The position numbers were made by a program, and so were the translations under genes. From Spirochaetales bacterium (GTDB lineage Bacteria; Spirochaetota; Spirochaetia; DAHUYW01), in NCBI GenBank assembly GCA_027314665.1, contig DAHVAK010000159.1, positions 1-54,023 of the forward strand: a stretch of 54,023 nt of DNA, written 5' to 3'. A model generated the notes under the pieces. It saw nothing but the letters and a program-made list of their open reading frames with translations, did no database searches and was not told the origin of the DNA. Positions 27,130 through 35,624 of the stretch are shown here, in pieces; the first letter of the stretch is position 1, and each line of letters starts with the position of its first letter.

Positions 27130-28332
27130 ATGGCTCTAGACCCCCGCCGGATCTACCGGCTCCTCAACGTGATTCAGGATTACGACTGGGGCTCGCTGAC
27201 GGCGATCCCCGCCCTGCTCGGTCGGCCCAACCCCGAAGGCAAGCCGCAGGCCGAGCTGTGGATGGGCGCTCATCCGAAGGCGCCCTCGCGCCTTCGCGAC
27301 GCGCTGGAGCGCGCACCCGTCTCCGAGGAAGCAGCCCCGACCCTTGCGGCCCTCATCGCGGAGGCGCCGGCGGAGGCGCTCGGGCAGCCGGTGGCCGAGC
27401 GATTCGGGACGCAGCTGCCCTTTCTGTTCAAGGTGCTTGCCGCGGCCAAGGCCCTCTCGATCCAGGCCCATCCCAACCTTGAGCAGGCGAGGGCGGGCTT
27501 CGCGCGGGAGAACGCTGCCGGCATCCCCCTCTCCTCGCCCGAGCGCAACTACCGCGACGCAAACCACAAGCCTGAGATCATCTGCGCCCTCACCCCCTTC
27601 TGGGGTTTGTGCGGCTTTCGCCCCGAGGAGGAGCTCTCCGAAGAGCTTGCGCGCTTCGGGCTTTCCGGGGCATCGGATCCGAAAGCCCTGCTTGCCAAAA
27701 TGCTCACTCTCGACGGCAAGGAGCTTGAGCGGATCCTTCGCTCCTGTCTCTCCCTGCGCGCGCAGGCCCCGCGCTACGACTGGGCGGCCCGGCTCTCCGA
27801 GCAGTTCCCCGGCGACGTGGGGGCGCTCGCGCCGCTCTACTTGAACCTGGTGCACCTCATGCCCGGGGAGGCCCTCTTCCTGCCGGCAGGCGAGCTTCAT
27901 GCCTATCTCGAGGGGACCGGGGTTGAGCTCATGGCGAACTCCGACAACGTTCTGCGCGGGGGGCTCACGAACAAGCACATCGACCTAAGCGAGCTCTCTT
28001 CCCTTCTCACCTTCCGGCCCGCTTCCCTGGAGGTCGTGAGCCCCCGGCGGGTGAGCGACAGCCTCGAGCTCTATTCGACCCCCACGAACGAGTTTCGCCT
28101 CGCCCGCATCGAGCTGCGGCATTCAAGCGACTATCGCGCTTCCCTCCATCGCTCGATTGAGCTTCTCATCTGCGTCGAGGGGAGGGGCGAGATCTCCTAC
28201 GGCCATCCCAAGCTCTGGATTCGCTTCGCGAAGGGGGACACCTTCGTTGTGCCGGCGGCGGTGGCCGGCTACCGCCTCACCGGAGAGGCGCTGCTGTACC
28301 GCGCCGATGTCCCGATAGAGGGCGGCGCGTGA
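27130..28332 (+). CDS. manA: Mannose-6-phosphate isomerase, class I
   Basis: A 400-residue type I phosphomannose isomerase that interconverts mannose 6-phosphate and fructose 6-phosphate. Zinc ligands lie in LSIQAHPN (Gln and His), NHKPE (Glu) and LPAGELHAYLEG (His). NVIQDYDWGS near the start and the Arg-containing NVLRGGLTNKHID loop are also typical. ATG 27130 is 9 bp after ftsH. The last bases GTGA contain the next gene's start, giving a 4-bp overlap. The C-terminal cupin (about 310-400) is intact. It feeds mannose into the same pool served by the two PFK enzymes. Confidence 0.94.
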   Translation: MALDPRRIYRLLNVIQDYDWGSLTAIPALLGRPNPEGKPQAELWMGAHPKAPSRLRDALERAPVSEEAAPTLAALIAEAPAEALGQPVAERFGTQLPFLFKVLAAAKALSIQAHPNLEQARAGFARENAAGIPLSSPERNYRDANHKPEIICALTPFWGLCGFRPEEELSEELARFGLSGASDPKALLAKMLTLDGKELERILRSCLSLRAQAPRYDWAARLSEQFPGDVGALAPLYLNLVHLMPGEALFLPAGELHAYLEGTGVELMANSDNVLRGGLTNKHIDLSELSSLLTFRPASLEVVSPRRVSDSLELYSTPTNEFRLARIELRHSSDYRASLHRSIELLICVEGRGEISYGHPKLWIRFAKGDTFVVPAAVAGYRLTGEALLYRADVPIEGGA

Positions 28333-28817
28333 GAATCTGGGTGGACGCGGACTCCTGCCCCCGGCAGGTGCGGGAGATCATTGCGCGCGCGGCGGTCAGG
28401 CGGAGGATCGAGACCCTTTTTGTTGCCAACCGCGCCCTTCCGGATGCCGGCGGAGCGTCGATCTCCTTCGTGAGGGTTGGGAAGGCAGAGGGCGAGGCGG
28501 ACGCCTACATCGTGGATCACGCCCTCCCGCCGGATCTCGTGGTCACCCGCGACATCCCCCTCGCCACGGCGCTCGTCGAGGGGGGGCTTCGGGTGCTGAA
28601 CGACCGGGGAGAGCTCTACACCGCCGAGAACGTGCGCGAGCGGCTCTCGGTCCGTGACTTCATGTACGAGCTCCGTTCGAGCGGGCTTACCCCCGAACGG
28701 ACCGGGCGGTTCGGGGGGCGGGAGACCAAGGCCTTCGCCGACGCCTTCGACCGGGAGCTGGCGAAGGCCGCGAAGGCTTCCGGTCCCGCCCGGTCGCAGA
28801 CGGCGGACGAGGGGTAG
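28329..28817 (+). CDS. YaiI/YqxD (UPF0178) family protein
   Basis: A 162-residue protein of the DUF188 family. The N-terminus RIWVDADSCPRQVREII is diagnostic, followed by DLVVTRDIPLATALVEGG and VLNDRGELYTAENV. The Asp clusters resemble a PIN-like nuclease pocket, but biochemical function is not established in the family. Its GTG start overlaps the manA stop by 4 bp, so it is translationally coupled to manA. The C-terminal tail is Lys/Ala-rich. No functional link with mannose metabolism is known to me. Confidence 0.88.
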   Translation: MRIWVDADSCPRQVREIIARAAVRRRIETLFVANRALPDAGGASISFVRVGKAEGEADAYIVDHALPPDLVVTRDIPLATALVEGGLRVLNDRGELYTAENVRERLSVRDFMYELRSSGLTPERTGRFGGRETKAFADAFDRELAKAAKASGPARSQTADEG

Positions 28818-28864
28818 CATTCGGCGCTGCAGCCAGTTTCCGGATCTGCGGGCGGCCCCTCTAG

Positions 28865-28893
28865 TTGAAATCAGGTCCGTTTTGGGTCATCAT
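28865..28893 (+). promoter_or_regulatory. Promoter candidate for tatT
   Basis: TTGAAA (28865-28870), 17 bp spacer, CATCAT (28888-28893). The expected start point coincides with the A of ATG 28900, and no Shine-Dalgarno is present: a possible leaderless mRNA. Confidence 0.4.
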
Positions 28894-28899
28894 GCGGAC

Positions 28900-29838
28900 A
28901 TGAGGGTAACGAGACGTCTGCTCATGCTCGCGGTGGTATCGGTGCTCTTGGGCTCCTCGTGCTCGATCAACCAGCTCGCGATCAACGCAGTGGCAAACTC
29001 GCTTTCGGCCGGCGGGGCAGGCGGGAACGCCTTCACCTCCGACGACGATCCGATCCTGGTCGGGCAGGCGCTTCCTTTTGCCCTGAAGCTCTTCGAGTCC
29101 CTTCTCGCCGAGGATCCGAAGAACGCTGCGCTCGCCCTGCAAACGGGAAGCCTCTTCGTGATGTACGCGAACGCCTACGTTCAGACTCCTGCAGAGATGC
29201 TGCCCGATTCCGAGTTTCAGAGGCAAAGCGCCATGCTCGAGAGGGCCAAGGAGCTCTACCTTCGGGGAAGGAAGTATGTCCTGGAGGGGGTCGAGGTGCG
29301 CCATCCCGGCTTCGCCGCGGCGCTCGCAGATTCGAAGGGGGATGCCCTCGCAGGGCAGCTTGCCGCCATGCGCAAGCCGGACGTCCCCTATCTCTTCTGG
29401 GCCGCGGCGGGCTGGATGGCGGCCTACGCCATCAATCCGCTCGACTTCAATCTTGCGATAACGATCAAGAAACCCCTCGCCATGATGGCCGCGGCGGAGC
29501 GTCTGGACACCGGATTCGACCAAGGGGCAATCCACACCTTCTACCTCACCTACGACGCCTCCGCGCCGGAGTCGCTCGGCGGGGGACTTGAAAAGGCTCG
29601 CTCGGAGTATGCCTTGGCCCTCCAGTACTCCGAAGGCAAACAGGCTTCGGTTTATGTGGCCTATGCCCAGTCGGTCGCCGTGCGGGACCACAATCCCCAA
29701 GAGTTTCGCGAGGCGCTGGAAAAGGCCCTCACTATCGATCCGAACGCCGATCGAGCGAATCGGCTTGCGACGATCATCGCGCAGAACCAGGCTCGTTGGC
29801 TTCTCGCGCATATCGACGACTACTTCCTTTCACCATGA
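28900..29838 (+). CDS. tatT: TRAP transporter T-component lipoprotein (TatT-like, TPR fold)
   Basis: A 312-residue lipoprotein. The signal sequence RRLLMLAVVSVLLGSSC ends in a lipobox with Cys at about residue 21, followed by SINQLAINAVANSLS. The rest is helical with repeat-like Ala-rich pairs, and the gene precedes a DctP-like protein and a fused QM permease. This matches the Treponema pallidum TatT-TatP-TatQM arrangement (TP0956-0958, from memory), where TatT is a trimeric TPR protein that associates with TatP and has hydrophobic pores. The frame is open upstream from 28654, but that part overlaps the YaiI-like gene. ATG 28900 lacks a Shine-Dalgarno. A role in handing a hydrophobic or organic acid ligand to TatP is inference. 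Confidence 0.88.
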   Translation: MRVTRRLLMLAVVSVLLGSSCSINQLAINAVANSLSAGGAGGNAFTSDDDPILVGQALPFALKLFESLLAEDPKNAALALQTGSLFVMYANAYVQTPAEMLPDSEFQRQSAMLERAKELYLRGRKYVLEGVEVRHPGFAAALADSKGDALAGQLAAMRKPDVPYLFWAAAGWMAAYAINPLDFNLAITIKKPLAMMAAAERLDTGFDQGAIHTFYLTYDASAPESLGGGLEKARSEYALALQYSEGKQASVYVAYAQSVAVRDHNPQEFREALEKALTIDPNADRANRLATIIAQNQARWLLAHIDDYFLSP

Positions 29839-29848
29839 GGAGCGTTGC

Positions 29849-30856
29849 ATGAAGGAACGACTTCGACGATTAGCCCTGCTGTTCGCCATTCTTGTCCTCC
29901 CCGTCTGGCTGCCGGCGCTTACCATCAAGATGGGAACCATCGCGCCTGCGAACACCCCGTGGGACACCGCGCTGAAGACCATCGCCTCGGACTGGTCGAC
30001 CATCAGCGGAGGGGAGGTGAACGTTCGCCTCTACCCCGGTGCTATCGCGGGCGACGAGAACGACATGATCCGCAAGATGCGCATCGGTCAGCTCCAAGCG
30101 GCGGCCCTCTCCGGGGAGGGGCTGAAGCAGATCGTGAACGACGTCATTATCCTCGATCTTCCCTTTCTGTTTTCCTCCGGGAGGGAGTTCCGCTGGGTGC
30201 TCGATCGGGTCACCCCCGATTTCAAGAAGCGCTTTGAAGAGAAGGGCTTCGTGCTGTTGGGATGGAACATCGCCGGTTGGATCAACTTCTTTTCGCGAGA
30301 CCCGGTCGTCACCCCCTCGGACCTCATGCCCCAGAAGCTCGCCGTGTCGGCGGGCAACGACTCCGCAATCGTGCAGGGGTGGCAGCAGGCCGGATTTCAG
30401 GTGGTTCCGATCGGGATATCCAACCTGATGTCCGCGCTTTCGAGCGGCATGGTCGATGCCTTCTACACCGAGCCGCTCGCGGCAGCCGCCTATCAGTGGT
30501 TCGGAATCGCGAAGTACATGTGCGATCTGAAGATTGCCCCGCTGCTCGGCGGGATCGTGATGAGCGAGCGGGCCTGGCGCCAGGTGCCCGAGGAGTACCG
30601 GCAGCCCTTTCTCGCGGCGACCGAGAAGGCCGAAGGCCCTATCTTTCGGAACATGTCGGCCCTCGAGAGCGAGGCCATGAACGTCATGACGCAGAACGGC
30701 CTGGTCGTCGACAAGGTGCCCCCGTCCGCGGCGGCCGAATGGCGCTCGACGCTCACCACCGGCTTCGAGTCCCTCGCCGGGCGCGCCTATTCCAAGGAGG
30801 CCTACCACGAAATTCTAGGGCTCGTGCAGGAGTATCGGGCCACCCATGGTCAGTGA
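29849..30856 (+). CDS. tatP: TRAP transporter solute-binding protein (DctP/TatP-like)
   Basis: A 335-residue periplasmic binding protein of the DctP family. The signal peptide is KERLRRLALLFAILVLPVWLPAL. Mature motifs include TIKMGTIAPANTPWDTAL, GGEVNVRLYPGAIAGDENDMIRKMRIGQLQAA and DAFYTEPLAAAAYQW. The family's ligand-binding Arg, which usually salt-bridges a carboxylate, is expected near the QKLAVSAGND segment; here the Arg of the common K-x-R motif is not evident, hinting at an unusual ligand. ATG 29849 has GAGGAG six bases upstream and lies 10 bp after tatT. It overlaps the permease gene by 11 bp. Confidence 0.9.
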   Translation: MKERLRRLALLFAILVLPVWLPALTIKMGTIAPANTPWDTALKTIASDWSTISGGEVNVRLYPGAIAGDENDMIRKMRIGQLQAAALSGEGLKQIVNDVIILDLPFLFSSGREFRWVLDRVTPDFKKRFEEKGFVLLGWNIAGWINFFSRDPVVTPSDLMPQKLAVSAGNDSAIVQGWQQAGFQVVPIGISNLMSALSSGMVDAFYTEPLAAAAYQWFGIAKYMCDLKIAPLLGGIVMSERAWRQVPEEYRQPFLAATEKAEGPIFRNMSALESEAMNVMTQNGLVVDKVPPSAAAEWRSTLTTGFESLAGRAYSKEAYHEILGLVQEYRATHGQ

Positions 30857-32723
30857 ACGGGTCAAGCGCGGGCTGCTGGGGGTAGAGAACTCCGTTGCGA
30901 GCATCGCGCTCGGGCTTCTTGCGCTGCTACCGGTCGCGGAGGTGGTCGTCCGACTGGTTTTTCACACGGGTATTCCCGCCTCAAACGACTACATGCGCCA
31001 CCTCGTGCTCTGGGTGACCTTCCTGGGGGGAATGCTCACCTCGAGGGCCGGCAGGCATCTCTCGATGTCCGTAGGGGTCGATCTGCTGAAAAACCGGGTG
31101 GGTGATGGCCTTCGGATCTGGGACGCCTTCATCGCTTCCACGGTCTCGAGCGCCCTCGCCTGGGGCTCGGTCGAGCTGGTGCTCATCGGCTTCGATCCGA
31201 CCATGATGGTGGGGTTCGTCCCGACCATGGTCGTGGCGGCGATCATGCCGATCGGCTACGCCTTCATGGCTGTGCGCTTCGTCTTGAGCGTTCGGTCGAT
31301 CCGGGGCGGGGCAATCGCCTGGGCGGGTCTCGTCCTGGGGCTGCTCCTTGGGATCGGGCCTGCCGTCAACATCTTGAGCACCCTCCTTCCCAATCCGCCC
31401 GCCTACCTCAATAACGTGAGCAGCATCTTCTACGCGGTGACCGGAGCCGCCGCTGTGCCGGCGATCGTCATTCTCATCGCATCGGCCTTCGCCGGAACCC
31501 CGATCTTTACGGTGCTCGGCGGGATTGCCTACATGCTGTTCGCCCACTCGGGGGGCTCCCTCGCAGTGATCCCCAACGAGGCCTATACCATGCTCACCGG
31601 GGAGAGCATCGCGGCGATCCCGCTCTTCGCCTTCGTCGGCTTCCTGCTGTCCGAGAGCAAGGCGGCAAACCGGCTGGTGCGCCTCTTTCGCGCCCTCTTC
31701 GGCTGGCTTCCCGGCGGGATGGCCATCATGTCGGTGCTGGTCTGCGCCTTCTTCACGACCTTCACCGGGGCGTCGGGGGTCACGATCCTTGCCTTGGGCG
31801 GGCTCCTCGTCATCGTGCTCACCGAGCGCGGCTTCTCGCCGAGCTTCAGTCGCGGCCTGCTCACCTCCTCGGGGAGCATCGGGCTGCTCTTTCCTCCGAG
31901 CCTTCCCATTATCCTCTACGGGGTCGTGGCCCAGATCAACATCAAGGACCTGTTCGTCGCAGGAATCCTCCCCGGGGTGGTGCTCGTGGTTACCCTATCG
32001 GGGATCGGAGTGGTCAACGCGGTACGCAACAAGGTGGAGGTCAATCCCTTCAGCCTGAAGGAGGCCGGGCTTGCGCTGCGCGACTCGCTGTGGGAGATCC
32101 TCCTGCCGGTCGTCATTATCGCCTGCTACTTCGGCGGGATTACGACCCTTGTCGAGACCGCAGCGGCGGCGGTCGTCTACACCCTCATCGTCGTGGTCTT
32201 CATCAAGCACGACCTGAAGCTTTCCGACATTCCCGGGGTGATGCTGAAGTGTCTGCCTATCGTCGGGGGAGTGCTCGTGATTCTCGCTATCGCGAAGGGG
32301 CTCTCCTACTTCATCGTCGACGCGCGGGTCCCCATGCACCTGACCGCCTGGGTCGAGCAGCACATCCATTCGAAGTATATCTTTCTCATCCTGCTCAATC
32401 TGGCGCTTCTCGTGACCGGAAGCCTCATGGACATCTTTTCGGCCATCCTTGTCGTGGCGCCGCTCGTCATCCCGGTCGGGGCGCTCTTTGGGGTCAACCC
32501 CATTCACCTCGGCATCATCTTTCTCGCCAATCTCGAGCTTGGCTTTCTCGCTCCCCCGGTTGGGATCAACCTCTTTCTCGCCTCCTACCGCTTCGAGCAG
32601 CCCTTGGTGCGGATCTACCGCAACGTGATCCCCTTCTCGCTCACCCTTTTTCTCGCGGTGCTCCTCATCACCTATGTCCCGTGGTTCGCAACCGGGCCGC
32701 TCTCGCTGGTAAAGGGCGGATAG
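30846..32723 (+). CDS. TRAP transporter fused small/large permease (DctQ-DctM, TatQM-like)
   Basis: A 625-residue membrane protein. Residues 1 to about 175 are a DctQ-type four-helix small subunit; the remaining about 430 residues are the DctM large permease with repeated hairpin segments (TTFTGASGVTILALGGLLV, SSGSIGLLFPPSLPIILYGV, NLELGFLAPPVGINLFLAS). The two subunits are separate genes in many bacteria but fused here. It drives uptake with an ion gradient, Na+ in characterised TRAP systems. The 11-bp overlap with tatP implies coupled translation. The substrate cannot be told from sequence. Confidence 0.94.
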   Translation: MVSERVKRGLLGVENSVASIALGLLALLPVAEVVVRLVFHTGIPASNDYMRHLVLWVTFLGGMLTSRAGRHLSMSVGVDLLKNRVGDGLRIWDAFIASTVSSALAWGSVELVLIGFDPTMMVGFVPTMVVAAIMPIGYAFMAVRFVLSVRSIRGGAIAWAGLVLGLLLGIGPAVNILSTLLPNPPAYLNNVSSIFYAVTGAAAVPAIVILIASAFAGTPIFTVLGGIAYMLFAHSGGSLAVIPNEAYTMLTGESIAAIPLFAFVGFLLSESKAANRLVRLFRALFGWLPGGMAIMSVLVCAFFTTFTGASGVTILALGGLLVIVLTERGFSPSFSRGLLTSSGSIGLLFPPSLPIILYGVVAQINIKDLFVAGILPGVVLVVTLSGIGVVNAVRNKVEVNPFSLKEAGLALRDSLWEILLPVVIIACYFGGITTLVETAAAAVVYTLIVVVFIKHDLKLSDIPGVMLKCLPIVGGVLVILAIAKGLSYFIVDARVPMHLTAWVEQHIHSKYIFLILLNLALLVTGSLMDIFSAILVVAPLVIPVGALFGVNPIHLGIIFLANLELGFLAPPVGINLFLASYRFEQPLVRIYRNVIPFSLTLFLAVLLITYVPWFATGPLSLVKGG

Positions 32724-32732
32724 GCCGCGGAG

Positions 32733-32773
32733 GGCGCCCCGCCACTGCGCGAGGCAGGCCATTGCGGGGCGCC
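32733..32773. terminator. Long GC inverted repeat at the TRAP/asnS convergent junction
   Basis: GGCGCCCCGC (32733-32742) and its exact complement GCGGGGCGCC (32764-32773) with a 21-nt loop, 10 bp after the permease stop. A second weaker pair GCCCGC/GCGGGC lies at about 32815-32847. No T-tract. Candidate terminator for both converging units. Confidence 0.45.
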
Positions 32774-32847
32774 GCAGCCGCAGGCGAGCCGGGCCTCGCG
32801 TCGCTCGGGTTGTCGCCCGCAGTGCCCTTCGCCTTGGCAGCGGGCTG

Positions 32848-34242
32848 TTAGAAGTCCGCGGAGCCGACCGCCCGCGGAAAGGGGATGACGTCGCGGATGT
32901 TCTGCATCCCCGTCACGTACTGGATGAGGCGCTCAAAACCGAGCCCGAAGCCCGCGTGGGGCGCACTCCCGTACCTGCGCAGGTCGAGATACCACCAGTA
33001 GTCTGATTCGCGGAGCCCGAGTTCTGCGATTCTTCCTTTCAGCCGCTCGTGATCAGCCTCGCGCTCGCTGCCGCCGATGATCTCCCCGAGCCGAGGAACG
33101 AGGACGTCCATTCCGCGCACGGTCCTGTCGTCCTCGTTCATCTTCATGTAGAAGGCCTTTATCTCCTTCGGATAGTCCGTGACGATGACCGGGCCCCCAA
33201 AGAGCTTCTCGGTCAGGTACTTTTCGTGCTCCGATTGGAGATCCACCCCCCAGTGCACGGGATACTCGAAGGCGACCCCCGATCGGGTTAGGCGCTCGAC
33301 CGCCTCGGTGTAGGTGATCCGATGAAAGCTCGATTCGACTACCGCGCGAACGGTCGCCGTAATCCCCGGCTGGATCCACTTGTCGAAGAACTCCATCTCC
33401 TCGGGACAGCTCTCAAGCAGTCGGCTGAGGATGAACTTGATGAACTGCTCCGCGGTCTCCATGTTCCCCTCGATGTCGCAGAAAGCCATCTCGGGCTCCA
33501 CCATCCAGAACTCGGCGAGGTGGCGGGTGGTGTTGGAGTTTTCGGCGCGGAAGGTGGGACCGAAGGTGTAGACGTCCCGAAGAGCGAGGGCATAGATCTC
33601 AGCCTCGAGCTGGCCGCTCACCGTAAGAGAGGTTCGCTTGCCGAAGAAGTCCTGGGCGTAGTCGATCCCTCCCTCGGCGAGCGGGGGGTTATCGAGGGGG
33701 AGGGTGGTCACCTGAAACATCTCGCCTGCCCCCTCCGCGTCGCTCCCCGTGATGATCGGGGTGTGAATCCAGAGGAAGCCCCGCTCCTGGAAAAAGGTGT
33801 GGATCGCGAAGGCGAGGGCATTGCGCACGCGCGTCACCGCCCCGAAGGTGTTGGTTCGCGGGCGGAGGTGCGCAATCTCCCGCAGAAACTCGTAGGAATG
33901 GCGCTTCTTCTGCAGGGGGTAGCTCTCCGGCGGGGCCTCGCCGACGACCGCGAGCGCGGAGGCCCGTAGCTCGATGGGCTGATTCTTTCCCGGGGATTCC
34001 GCGAGCTCCCCGCTCACCTCGACCGCCGAGCCGGTCGTGGCCCGGGTCAGCTCGGCTGCAAGCCCGGGGGGAGCCGAGGCAAGATCGATGACGACCTGGA
34101 GATTTCGCAGGGTGGAGCCGTCGCTCACCTCGATGAAGGAGAGGCTCTTCGATTCCCGCTTGGTGCGCACCCAGCCGCGAACCGTGATCGGCATGCCTGT
34201 GCGGGGTGCGGCGAGTATCTCTCTGATACGAGGCGTTGTCAT
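32848..34242 (-). CDS. asnS: Asparaginyl-tRNA synthetase
   Basis: A 464-residue class IIb aminoacyl-tRNA synthetase. The N-terminal OB-fold ([23 protein letters not shown]) binds the anticodon. Motif 2 is in [26 protein letters not shown] and motif 3 is [15 protein letters not shown]. The ending [17 protein letters not shown] is typical of AsnRS rather than AspRS. ATG 34242 gives the family N-terminus (TTPRIREIL); the frame is open 102 bases further upstream, but that part is Arg-rich and unlike the family. There is no Shine-Dalgarno. TTTACC (34276-34281) and TATCCC (34253-34258), 17 bp apart on the minus strand, could place the start point right at the ATG. Confidence 0.94.
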   Translation of the reverse strand: MTTPRIREILAAPRTGMPITVRGWVRTKRESKSLSFIEVSDGSTLRNLQVVIDLASAPPGLAAELTRATTGSAVEVSGELAESPGKNQPIELRASALAVVGEAPPESYPLQKKRHSYEFLREIAHLRPRTNTFGAVTRVRNALAFAIHTFFQERGFLWIHTPIITGSDAEGAGEMFQVTTLPLDNPPLAEGGIDYAQDFFGKRTSLTVSGQLEAEIYALALRDVYTFGPTFRAENSNTTRHLAEFWMVEPEMAFCDIEGNMETAEQFIKFILSRLLESCPEEMEFFDKWIQPGITATVRAVVESSFHRITYTEAVERLTRSGVAFEYPVHWGVDLQSEHEKYLTEKLFGGPVIVTDYPKEIKAFYMKMNEDDRTVRGMDVLVPRLGEIIGGSEREADHERLKGRIAELGLRESDYWWYLDLRRYGSAPHAGFGLGFERLIQYVTGMQNIRDVIPFPRAVGSADF

Positions 34243-34363
34243 GGTTGGGGTAGGGATAGCACGTTTCGAGGTGCGGGTAAAGGAGCGCTGAACGGCGCAT
34301 GCGGCGCGGATCGCCCGAAGAGGGCGCGATGACCGCGCGGCCACAGCCGCCCGATGCAGGCAG

Positions 34364-35059
34364 CTACCGCGCGAGCATCCCTTCCAGGCGGGATTTGACC
34401 GCCGGCCACTCCTCGGAGAGGATGCTGAAATAGACCGAGTGGCGCACGCGTCCCTCGCTCGTGATGACGTGGTTGCGAAAGACCCCCTCCTGGATCGCGC
34501 CGATGCGGAGAATCGCAGCGCGCGAGCGGGCGTTGAGGCTGTCGGTTTTGAGCTCGACGCGAAGGGCCTGAAGCTCCTCGAAGGCGTGGCGGAGCATCAG
34601 GTACTTCGCCTCGGTGTTGACCCGAGTGCGCTGCCACGGGCGTGCAATCCACGTCCCGCCAATCTCGAGCCGGCGGTGATTGCGCTCGACGTTGAGGAAG
34701 CGCGTCGTGCCGACCACGCGCTCGCCTCCCGCCTCATCGCGGTAGACGGTCACGAAGGGAATCACCGCCCCGCGCTCCCGCGCCTCCACCGCCTCGCGAA
34801 TGAACGCCGCCATCCCCTCGCGATCGTGGATGGAAGTCGGATTCATCCGATAGAGCTCGGGGTCGAGGCCCACGGTGCAGAGGGCGTCGAGATGGCTCTC
34901 GCTCATCGGGTCGAGCCGAACCCGTTCGCCCTGAAGGGTGGGTCGGTGCTCCTTCGGATGCGGGAGAGGGTGGCGGTCGGTGAAGCGCACCGCGCGCCCC
35001 TCGGGGTCGAAGGCAGGCCAGCCGTCGCTTCGGTCTGCGGGATGATCGTCAGCCATCAT
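34364..35059 (-). CDS. GNAT-family N-acetyltransferase (RimJ/RimL-like)
   Basis: A 231-residue protein with a GCN5-related acetyltransferase fold. [19 protein letters not shown] begins the domain; [23 protein letters not shown] and [37 protein letters not shown] form the core beta strands and the acetyl-CoA pocket; [18 protein letters not shown] is the usual C-terminal helix-strand. The first 40 residues are an extra charged, His/Pro-rich extension. The acceptor is unknown; relatives acetylate ribosomal proteins, amino acids or antibiotics. ATG 35059 has no Shine-Dalgarno but lies 7 bases after a strong -10 (see promoter). Confidence 0.87.
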   Translation of the reverse strand: MMADDHPADRSDGWPAFDPEGRAVRFTDRHPLPHPKEHRPTLQGERVRLDPMSESHLDALCTVGLDPELYRMNPTSIHDREGMAAFIREAVEARERGAVIPFVTVYRDEAGGERVVGTTRFLNVERNHRRLEIGGTWIARPWQRTRVNTEAKYLMLRHAFEELQALRVELKTDSLNARSRAAILRIGAIQEGVFRNHVITSEGRVRHSVYFSILSEEWPAVKSRLEGMLAR

Positions 35060-35066
35060 GAAGCGC

Positions 35067-35096
35067 AGTATAGTCGCGGATGCCGGAGGGCGTCAA
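35067..35096 (-). promoter_or_regulatory. Promoter for the GNAT gene, probably leaderless
   Basis: Minus strand: TTGACG (35091-35096, 5 of 6), 18 bp spacer, TATACT (35067-35072, 5 of 6). Seven bases separate the -10 from ATG 35059, so transcription should begin at or beside the start codon. Confidence 0.6.
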
Positions 35097-35216
35097 TCTC
35101 GATGAAGGCCTCGTCCGAGCCGTGGGCTACGGTCTGGAGCGCTCGGATCGATCGAAGCCCTTCTCGCTACCCGCCTTCGGCTCGCCCTCCGTCCCCGCCG
35201 CCGACCCGCCGGCCCC

Positions 35217-35245
35217 TTGTGTGCCCGGCGGGGCGCTGGTATGCT
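35217..35245 (+). promoter_or_regulatory. Promoter candidate for the ArsC/Spx-like gene
   Basis: TTGTGT (35217-35222), 17 bp spacer, TATGCT (35240-35245). Weak at -35. The GGAGG/AGGGG sequences before GTG 35268 lie downstream of it, as expected. Confidence 0.35.
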
Positions 35246-35267
35246 TACCGGAGGAAGGGGCAGGGCC

Positions 35268-35624
35268 GTGACCATCCAGATCATCGGTACGAAGGGGTGC
35301 GCGCTGACGCGCAAGGCGGTTCGCTTTTTCAAGGAGCGCGGGATCCCTTTCGCCTTCGTCGACCTCGAGGAGCGGGCCCTCACGAAGGGGGAGCTTGAGA
35401 ACATCGCCCGAAGCGTCGCCCCCGCGGAGCTCATCGATCGCAGCGGCAGGCGCTACGAGCGGCGCGGCCTGGAGCACATGGAGTTCGATTCCTTCGAGGA
35501 GCTTCTCGGCGATCCGCTCCTCTTCCGCACCCCCATCATCCGCCTGGGACCGGAGGCCGTGGTCGGCGATGCGGCGGATTCCTGGCAGCGCTTCGCGGTT
35601 GCGGCAAAGGGTTCCCGTGACTGA
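35268..35624 (+). CDS. ArsC/Spx-family thioredoxin-fold protein
   Basis: A 118-residue protein. The N-terminal strand and active-site turn IQIIGTKGCALTRKAVRFFKERG carry a single Cys, followed by FAFVDLEERALTKGEL and TPIIRLGPEAVVG (cis-Pro region), as in ArsC, Spx and YffB proteins. Relatives are glutaredoxin-dependent reductases or RNA-polymerase-binding regulators. GTG 35268 has AGGGG seven bases upstream; the frame is open to 35217, but that part overlaps the promoter. Its stop overlaps the arginine deiminase start by 8 bp, so the two are coupled, which suggests a redox or thiol link to arginine use. This is inference; arsenate reduction is possible but no ars genes are near. Confidence 0.82.
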   Translation: MTIQIIGTKGCALTRKAVRFFKERGIPFAFVDLEERALTKGELENIARSVAPAELIDRSGRRYERRGLEHMEFDSFEELLGDPLLFRTPIIRLGPEAVVGDAADSWQRFAVAAKGSRD

